Below the pieces are notes generated by a model. That model saw only the letters and a list, made by a program, of their open reading frames with translations, did not search any database and had not been told where the DNA came from. From assembly GCA_046758845.1 (NCBI GenBank), contig JBHIBA010000297.1, forward strand, positions 1 through 5,824: a stretch of DNA of 5,824 bases. The letters run 5' to 3'. Positions 5,786-5,824 of this stretch are shown in pieces; position 1 is the stretch's first letter; each line of letters starts with the position of its first letter. The translations under genes and the position numbers were made by a program. This stretch comes from JBHIBA01 sp046758845 (GTDB taxonomy: Bacteria; UBA8248; JACPRG01; G963555815).

Positions 5786-5822
5786 AGCCCGTTGCTCGGG
5801 CTGGTATAAGACCAGCGGGTCT
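5786..5822. repeat. Cluster of three overlapping hairpins at the window edge
   Basis: Three perfect stems follow each other and share bases. AGCCCG/CGGGCT has loop TTGCT (5786-5802). GCTGGT/ACCAGC has loop ATAAG (5800-5816). AGACC/GGTCT has loop AGCG (5809-5822). Neighbouring stems overlap, so at most the first and third can form together. No T tract is present before the window ends, so a terminator cannot be confirmed. It begins 25 nt after the thioesterase stop codon. Confidence 0.5.
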
Positions 5823-5824
5823 GC

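Noticed and set aside
5767..5824. Open frame beginning ATG at 5767 and running off the window (19 codons)
   Set aside because: No good ribosome-binding site, the translation is Arg/Ala/Gly-rich, and it coincides with the hairpin cluster at 5786-5822. Nineteen open codons are not significant at this GC content.

Overview
This window looks like a piece of the chromosome of a GC-rich bacterium (about 63-65% GC by eye). The six protein genes all lie on the + strand and are tightly packed, with GTG, TTG and ATG starts. No gene is a clear lineage marker. The mix (ISOC1/2-like hydrolase, HpcH/HpaI aldolase, D-Ala-D-Ala ligase, membrane-anchored lipase, MgtE, YbgC-like thioesterase) shows a peptidoglycan-making bacterium, plausibly an uncultured or environmental one, but the phylum cannot be named from this sequence.

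Layout. Bases 1-157 are intergenic. They hold a 13-bp perfect inverted repeat built of G/C runs and a sigma70-like promoter (94-122). From it a first cluster can be read: an isochorismatase-fold hydrolase (158-763), an HpcH/HpaI-type class II aldolase (778-1548) and D-alanine--D-alanine ligase (1545-2696). The last two overlap by 4 bp (ATGA). After 66 bp comes an alpha/beta-hydrolase lipase with two N-terminal membrane segments (2763-3614). A 346-bp gap follows (3615-3960). It carries a weak hairpin, a 64-bp REP-like paired palindrome, a tRNA-like scrap on the minus strand and a near-consensus promoter. The second unit is the magnesium channel MgtE (3961-5322), followed 9 bp later by a hotdog-fold acyl-CoA thioesterase (5332-5760). 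The last 64 bp form overlapping, mutually exclusive small hairpins that run to the window edge.

How the genes fit together. Peptidoglycan precursor synthesis (Ddl) and Mg2+ uptake (MgtE) are housekeeping roles. The hydrolase and aldolase are small-molecule enzymes of unknown substrate. The aldolase would release or consume pyruvate or a related 2-oxoacid, and its tight coupling to ddl may be convenience rather than a shared pathway. The lipase and thioesterase both act on acyl esters or thioesters but sit in different transcription units.

I found no defence system, mobile element, CRISPR array or clearly new multi-gene system. The most unusual items are the non-coding palindromes at 16-53, 3703-3766 and 5786-5822, and a low-complexity insertion plus a motif substitution in the D-Ala-D-Ala ligase.
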